DNA of 64,000 bases from Hanleya hanleyi (Eukaryota > Mollusca > Polyplacophora > Lepidopleurida > Hanleyidae). The notes beneath the pieces were generated by a model. The model made no database searches. It worked only from the letters and a program-made list of their open reading frames with translations, and was not told the origin of the DNA. The stretch is taken from positions 1 to 64,000 of the forward strand of contig JAVTVY010016166.1 in NCBI GenBank assembly GCA_036873755.1. The letters are read 5' to 3'. Made by a program: the position numbers and the translations under genes. Positions 58,701-64,000 of the stretch are shown one piece after another (the stretch's first letter is position 1; each line of letters opens with the position of its first letter).

Positions 58701-60085
58701 ATTTGATGTCACGCGAGTCACAAATTTAAGTATTTTATTTCTTACCCACCAGTAAACAGAAGTTGGAACTTTTAACCATATATCAAAGACGTCTACTGCA
58801 GTATATGTCTAAGATTCCAGCAAAGAAAATTTCCTTCGCAAGTTTGAATTAATGTAGTATGTTCCCTAACTTTGTGTCACGCGAGTCACGTCATCTTTGT
58901 CACACGAGTCACATACCCATTGCTTCTTCATACTGAGTGTTAGAGGCAACCAATTGATGACATCTTATGTGAGAAGCCTCGCCCAGATTTAGTGAATAGC
59001 AGAGCACAGCTTTCGTTCACCGATGACAGTCTCCAAAAAGCAAGAGATGCAGCATTGACTGTGCCTGGCACAGACACTGTTTATTTCAAGTGATGGCTTC
59101 TCTGAGACTGTTTGATGGGACTGAGTAAACTTCAAATTTATAATATAAGGATAAGATGTCATGTGGGAGATTTTCCCTACATTTGTTCCATTATTGAAAG
59201 CAGTTTGCATGTTTCCTTTTCAGATCTGAGTTAATGTCACGCGAGTCACAATGTTTTGTGTTACACGGGTCACATCATTCCATGTACACCAAACTAAAGA
59301 AATACACTTCAAATTTCTTGAGCACCTCAGACAGCTGACCACTGTTGTGTGATGTAGGTCAGTAGAAGCAGTGTTGCTGCAGCCACAGAACAGACCAGAT
59401 ATATATATTGTGATTTCAGTATCTGATGTTTGTAATTGGTGCCACACGAATCACAAATGTTAGTATTTTATTTCTTACCCACTAGTCAACAGAAGTTGGA
59501 ACTTTTAACCATATATCAAAGACGTTTACTGCAGTATATGTCTAACATTCCAGCAAAGACAATTTTATTTGCTGGTTTGAATTAATGCAGTATGTTTCCT
59601 TAACTTTGTGTCACACGCGTCACGTCATCTTTGTCACACAAGTCACATACCCATTTCTTCTTCATACTGAGTGTTGGAGGCAAACAGTTGATGACATCTT
59701 ATGTGAGATGCCTCACCCAGACCTAGTGAATAACAGAGCGCAGCTTTCGTTCACCGATGACAGTCTCCAAAAAGCAAGAGATGCAGCATTGAGTGTGCCT
59801 GGCACAGACACTGTTTATTTCAAGTGATGGTTTCTCTGAGACTCTGTTTGATGGGACTGAGTGGACTTCCAAGTGATAAGCTTAAGGATTAGATGTGGGA
59901 GGTTTTCCCTACATTGTTTTCATTATTGAAAGCAGTTTGCATGTTTTCTTTTCAGATCAGAGTTAATGTCACGCGAGTCACAATTCTTGTGTCACGCGAG
60001 TCACATCATTCCATGTGCACCAAAATAAAGAGATACACTTCAAATTTCTTGAGCATCTCAGTTGATGTTCTGGATATACCCCTCC
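58600..60085. repeat. Two ~745-bp diverged tandem units
   Basis: Unit 1 (58600-59342) and unit 2 (59343-60085) share GTTGTGTGATGTAGGTCAGT, CAACAGAAGTTGGAACTTTT, CTTTCGTTCACCGATGACAG and the GTCAC motifs in the same order. Both hold a short frame ending LSFTDDSLQKARDAAL(S/T)VPG-TDTVYFK-stop (unit 1 stop near 59093, unit 2 stop 59827). Confidence 0.85.
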
Positions 60086-60361
60086 CGTGTTACCTGTACT
60101 CCATTAATGACTTAGTCATAAAATGGGCCACAAATCTTAACGTTTGTATGAACGGGTGAGACGAGTGTCTTCGTGCCTGTCACGCGAGTCACGCACTTTG
60201 CTTTATTATTTCGGTACTTTCTTGATCAGCATTATTACCTTTGTTCCCTGTGTTGTAAGTGTCTTGGTTAAGATTGATATAAAATTAACACACTAACTGA
60301 AAAAAGTGACTATTAAATATTTCTGAACAAAATAACTGAGTGACTATGTCACGCGAGTCAC
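58708..60361. repeat. Array of GTCAC-N4-GTCAC motifs, 12 copies
   Basis: Consensus GTCACGCGAGTCAC; copies start at 58708, 58876, 58899, 59236, 59260, 59441, 59610, 59633, 59968, 59991, 60179 and 60348. Seven are identical, others are changed at one to four bases, often by C-to-T or G-to-A changes in CpG (CACACGAG, CACACAAG). Three pairs are spaced 23-24 bp. Copies outside the 745-bp units show the motif is not only carried by that duplication. Confidence 0.9.
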
Positions 60362-60464
60362 GGTGGAATGGCTGTGATGTTGATGAAGCTGTGTTGGTCT
60401 ACCTGCCAAATACTGCCGATCATTCCTAAGTTAGGTGAGTAGTATGTAGTACCCGAATTGACAC

Positions 60465-60540
60465 ATTACCCCCCCACTGCGCATGCGCAGAACCTGGTGT
60501 GACGTCATAAGTGTATGGGCATTGGGGGGTTATTGGGGGT
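60465..60540. promoter_or_regulatory. Paired NRF1-like and CRE-like sites at the satellite edge
   Basis: ACTGCGCATGCGCAGA (about 60476-60491, perfect NRF1-type palindrome) and GTGTGACGTCATAAG (about 60498-60512, CRE) lie 10-15 bp apart just before the YY1 minisatellite. Function is unknown; they may only be the founder of the neighbouring satellites. Confidence 0.5.
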
Positions 60541-60557
60541 GTGCGCATGCGTGATGT

Positions 60558-60645
60558 GTGGGAGGTGGGTACAAGATGGCCGCCATGTGGGAGGTGGGTA
60601 CAAGATGGCCGCCATGTGGGAGGTGGGTACAAGATGGCCGCGATC
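60558..60645. repeat. 28-bp minisatellite carrying AAGATGGCCGCC, 3 copies
   Basis: Unit GTGGGAGGTGGGTACAAGAT plus GGCCGCCAT, three copies, the last reading GGCCGCGA. The AAGATGGCCGCCAT core matches a YY1 site. A poly-A run follows at 60659-60692. Confidence 0.9.
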
Positions 60646-60779
60646 AATGAGTGCATAGAAAAAAAAAGTTCCGGCAAAAAAAAAAAAAAAAAATGTATTC
60701 ATCCGCGGTGATGCGGTTTGGCCGTGGTTTTGGCGGTAATTCGGTCTCGGGAAAAAGCTTCCGCGGAGAAAAAGTAGTC

Positions 60780-62060
60780 CCTAGATAAAATGGTCCGATT
60801 GGGTCGAGTGAGGTATCAAAGTGAAGCTTAGGTGAAGGGGCATCTAATGGGCTAGGTGTGGGGTTGAAATATCGGCATTCTGCGCATGCGCGGTGACCGA
60901 AGGGTATGAAAATAGCCTTTTTGGAGCTAGGGGAGCCCCTAGTGTACCGATGGGGTCGAGTGAGGTATCAAAGTGAAGCTTAGGTGAGGGGGCATCTAAT
61001 GGGCTGGGTGTGGGGTTGAAATATCGGCCTTCTGCGCATGCGCGGTGGCCGAAGGGTATGAAAATAGCCTTTTTGGAGCTAGGGGAGGCCCTAGTGGACC
61101 GATGGGGTCGAGTGAGGTATCAAAGTGAAGCATTCATGAAGGGGCATCTAATGGACTGGGTGTGGGGTTGACATATCGGCCTTCTGCGCATGCGCGGTGG
61201 CCGAAGGGTATGAAAATAGCCTTTTTGGAGCTAGGGGAGCCCCTAGTGGACCGATGGGGTCGAGTGAGGTAGCAAAGTGAAGCATCCATGAAGGGGCATC
61301 TAATGGACTGGGTGTGGGGTTGAATTAGGGTCATTCTGCGCATGCGCGGTGGCCGAAGGGTATGAAAATAGACGTGTTGGAGCTACGGGAGCCCCTAGTG
61401 GACCGATGGGGTCGAGTGAGGTATCAAAGTGAAGCATCCATGAAGGGGCATCTAATGGGCTGGGTGTGGGGTTGAAATATCGGCCTTCTGCGCATGCGCG
61501 GTGGCCCAAGGGTATGAAAATAGCCTTTTTGGAGCTAGGGGAGCCCCTAGTGGACCGATGGGGTCGAGTGAGGTATCAAAGTGAAGCATCCATGAAGGGG
61601 CATCTAATGGACTGGGTGTGGGGTTGAATTAGGGTCATTCTGCGCATGCGCGGTGGTCCAAGGGTATGGAAATAGACGTGTTGGAGCTAGGGGAGCCCCT
61701 AATGGACCAATGGGGTCGAGTAAGGTATCAAAGTGAAGCTTATGTGAAGGGGCATCTGATGGACTGGGTGTGGGGTTGAAATATCGGCATTCTGCGCATG
61801 CGCGATGGCCGAAGGGTATGAAAATAGCCTTTTTGTAGCTAGGGGAGCCCCTAGTGGACCGATGGGGTCGAGTGAGGTATCAAAGTGAAGCATTCATGAA
61901 GGGGCATCTGATGGACTGGGTGTGGGGTTGAATTAGGGTCATTCTGCGCATGCGCAGTGGCCCAAGGGTACGAAAATAGACGTTTTGGCATCTAGGGGAG
62001 CCCCTAATGGTCGAATGGGGTCGAGTGAGGTATCAACGTGAAGCCTAGGTGAAGGGGTAT
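60780..62060. repeat. 152-bp satellite with an NRF1-type palindrome per monomer
   Basis: Eight monomers; TGCGCATGCGCGG starts at 60881, 61032, 61184, 61337, 61489, 61641, 61793 and 61945 (spacing 151-153). Other landmarks are GGGGTCGAGTGAGGTATCAA, GTGAAGC and GGGGCATCTAATGG. Two monomer types alternate from the third on: GAAATATCGGC with TAGCCTTTTTGG, and GAATTAGGGTC with TAGACGTGTTGG, making a 304-bp higher-order unit. ORFs are by-products. Confidence 0.95.
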
Positions 62061-62064
62061 TTGA

Positions 62065-62310
62065 TGGCTGGGTGGGTGCATGTAAAATTTTTCCTGAAAA
62101 AAAAAAACGGAACACGGACTTTATCGAAAAACCTGGGAAAATCCCTATATGGGGTATGAGGGGTATGTAGGTCGCCGGGCTTAACGGGGCTTGTCTATCA
62201 ATAGAGTTATTTCCCCTAGTTCCAGGGTGGGTGTATGTAAAAATTTTCCTGAAAAAATACGGAATACGGACTTTATTCTAAATTACGGGAAAATGCCTAT
62301 ATGGGGCATG
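62065..62310. repeat. Pair of ~150-bp repeats with CGGAAYACGGACTTTAT
   Basis: GGGTGSRTGTAAAAATTTTCCTGAAAAAA with CGGAACACGGACTTTAT and GGGAAAATCCCTATATGGGG occurs from about 62070 and again from about 62225, between two satellite families. Confidence 0.7.
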
Positions 62311-62830
62311 GGAGGTATAGGACCATCCTGGGAAACCTACTTCTCCACATTTGCGGTATAGGTTGTGGGGTCTCGTTTTCTTAGTCTCGTCATTTAGAAC
62401 ATGATAAGAAGTGTCCCCGTGCAAATCGGTGAAATTTTTGAAAAAAGTCACCGAACCCCATATAGTCCCATACTGAGGGTATAGGATCAATGTTTGTCCC
62501 CCTGGAAAACGTACTTCTATACATTTTGCGGTAGGGTTGTGGGGTCTCGTTTTACTCGTCTCGTCATTTAGAACATGATAGGAAGTGTCCCCGTGCGAAT
62601 CGGTGAAATTTTTGAAAAAAGTCACCGAGCCCCATATAGGCCCATACTGGGGTATAGGTTCAATGTTTATCCTACTGGGAAACCCACTTCTATACATTTG
62701 CGGTAGGGTTGTGGGGTCTCGTTTTACTCGTCTCGTCATTTAGAGCACGATAGGAAGTGTTGCGGAGCGAATCGGTGAAATTTTTGAAAAAAGTCACCGA
62801 GGCCTGGGTAGGCCCATAGGCCTATACTGC
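62310..62830. repeat. ~173-bp satellite, 3 copies
   Basis: GTCTCGTTTTACTCGTCTCG begins at 62370, 62544 and 62716 (spacing 174 and 172). GAATCGGTGAAATTTTTGAA and AAAAAGTCACCGA are shared. A 153-codon minus-strand frame crosses all copies (62739-62278) because the period nearly preserves frame; not a gene. Confidence 0.9.
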
Positions 62831-62869
62831 ATGGCTGTGGGTGTATAGGGCCATACGGGGTGGACATGT

Positions 62870-63200
62870 TGGAGTCTAGGTGAGTCCTAATGGTCCAATG
62901 GGGTCAGTAGTCTTATTTTGAAGCTCAGGAGGAGCGGACTACACTAATGGTTCGTCCGTGTTTCAATAGTCTGCGCATGCCAGTCTGGCATGTATAGAAA
63001 ACGAGCATTTGGGTGCTATGTAGGGGTGTGTTTGGGTTAGAGATGAGCGGCTAATCACGGTTCCGAATGGGTCGTGTGAGGTGTCAAAGTGAAGCTTGTG
63101 TGGGGTAAGTCAGAATGGTGTGTTTTTGAATGCATGTCGCGTTGTCTGCGCATGCGCAGTTGGTGTAGTAAGTAAAGTGGCCATTTGGGGGCAGCGAAGG
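62870..63200. repeat. Transitional satellite monomers
   Basis: Two units join features of both neighbouring families: TGGGGTC(G)AGT...CAAAGTGAAGCTT of the 152-bp family, and GGTTCCGAATG / GTAGTAAGTAAAGTGGCCATTT of the 175-bp family. Each has a TGCGCATGC palindrome, degenerate near 62973 and perfect (CTGCGCATGCGCAG) near 63148. Confidence 0.7.
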
Positions 63201-64000
63201 AAGTTGTTTGGGGTCGAGATGGGCTAATCACGGTTCGAATGCGTCCTGAAAGGTGTCATCTTGTAGTTCTCGGGGTGTACACTCCGATTTGAGGGATGTT
63301 CGCGTCATCTGTGACGTCATCGGTGACGTCATCGGTACGAGTAGTAGCGAAAGTGGCCATTTTCGGGCGGTACATGAAGGTATTTGGGTCGAGATGGGCT
63401 ATTCACGGTTCGAATGCGTCCTGGAGTGTCATCTTGCAGGATTCTCGGGGTGTACATTCCCGATTTGAGGGATGTCACGTCATCTGTGACGTCATCGGTG
63501 ACGTCATTGGTACAGTAGTAGCGAAAGTGGACATTTCCGGGCAGTACATGAAGGTATTTGGGATCGAGATGGGCTATTCACGGTTCGAATGCGTCCTCGA
63601 AGGTGTCATCTTGTAGTTCTCGGGGTGTACATTCCGATTTTAGTGATGTTCGCGTCATCTGTGACGTCATCGGTGACGTCATCGGTACGAGTAGTAGCGA
63701 AAGTGGACATTTTCGGGCAGTACATGAAAGTATTTGGGGTCGAGATGGGCTATTCACGGTTCGAATGCGTCCTGGAAGGTGTCATCTTGTAGTTCTCGGG
63801 GGGTACATTCCGATTTGAGGGATGTTCGCGTCATCTGTGACGTCATCGGTGACGTCATCGGTACAGTAGTAGCGAAAGTGGACATTTTCGGGCAGTACAT
63901 GAAGGTATTTGGGGTCGAGATGGGCTATTCACGGTTCGAATGCGTCCTGGAAGGTGTCATCTTGTAGTTCTCGGGGTGTACATTCCGATTTGAGGATGTC
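63200..64000. repeat. 175-bp satellite with tandem CRE palindromes; runs off the window
   Basis: CACGGTTCGAATGCGTCCT recurs with GGTTCGAA at 63232, 63407, 63582, 63758 and 63933 (175-176 bp). Each full monomer has GTCATCTGTGACGTCATCGG followed by TGACGTCATCGGTAC, that is two perfect TGACGTCA palindromes 12 bp apart, then GTAGTAGCGAAAGTGG. GGTTCGAATGC is one base from a Pol III B-box. Open frames on the plus strand only mirror the repeat. Confidence 0.95.

Noticed and set aside
62278..62739. 153-codon minus-strand frame across the 173-bp satellite
   Set aside because: The peptide repeats with the satellite and the frame stays open only because the period is close to a multiple of three; no domain.
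63253..63967. Series of plus-strand ORFs with VICDVIGDVIG
   Set aside because: Repeated translation of the CRE-bearing satellite monomer.
63200..64000. tRNA gene in the 175-bp satellite
   Set aside because: Only the B-box-like word is good; I could not fold a cloverleaf with an acceptor stem.

Overview
The window looks like animal nuclear DNA, most likely from a mollusc (possibly a bivalve; this is inference). The evidence is one large gene split into small exons by GT-AG introns, very high repeat content, AAT and ACATGTA-type simple repeats, and retroelement 3' ends carrying the tail GATATGACTGAAATA...GCGACGTTAAA, which I associate with molluscan LINE/SINE families. There is no bacterial-style gene packing, and I found no rRNA, tRNA or CRISPR array.

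One gene can be reconstructed with confidence: a minus-strand orthologue of SH3RF1/POSH, the RING E3 ligase and JNK-pathway scaffold. I could place 13 coding exons between 46742 (ATG) and 16268 (TGA). All exon phases fit, giving 2601 coding bases and an 866-residue protein: RING (C12-C52), SH3-1 (about 139-189), SH3-2 (about 201-254), SH3-3 (425-480), a long Ser/Pro-rich linker and SH3-4 (811-863). One intron uses a GC donor.

Layout. 1-9.2 kb: dispersed and tandem non-coding repeats ending in AAT microsatellites with small hairpin cassettes. 9.2-16.3 kb: unassigned sequence and the likely SH3RF 3'UTR. 16.3-46.7 kb: SH3RF exons and introns. Intron 9 is mostly a 4.1-kb Harbinger-like element that holds a LINE fragment and a long palindrome. 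Intron 1 (9.7 kb) holds two TTAA-flanked MITEs, a 2-kb TTAA-flanked foldback element and two unexplained protein-like ORFs. 46.7-51 kb: 5' flank, with a further TTAA MITE at 49.1-49.5 kb. 51-60.4 kb: scrambled segmental duplications and motif arrays (GGGGAGGTTGACCCC; GTCAC-N4-GTCAC). 60.4-64 kb: satellite DNA. Its monomers each carry a consensus-like NRF1 (TGCGCATGCGCA), YY1 (AAGATGGCCGCC) or CRE (TGACGTCA) site. Intermediate units suggest the NRF1-type palindrome was replaced by a CRE pair within one related monomer lineage. That satellite block, the TTAA foldback cluster and the hairpin cassettes are the most unusual things here.
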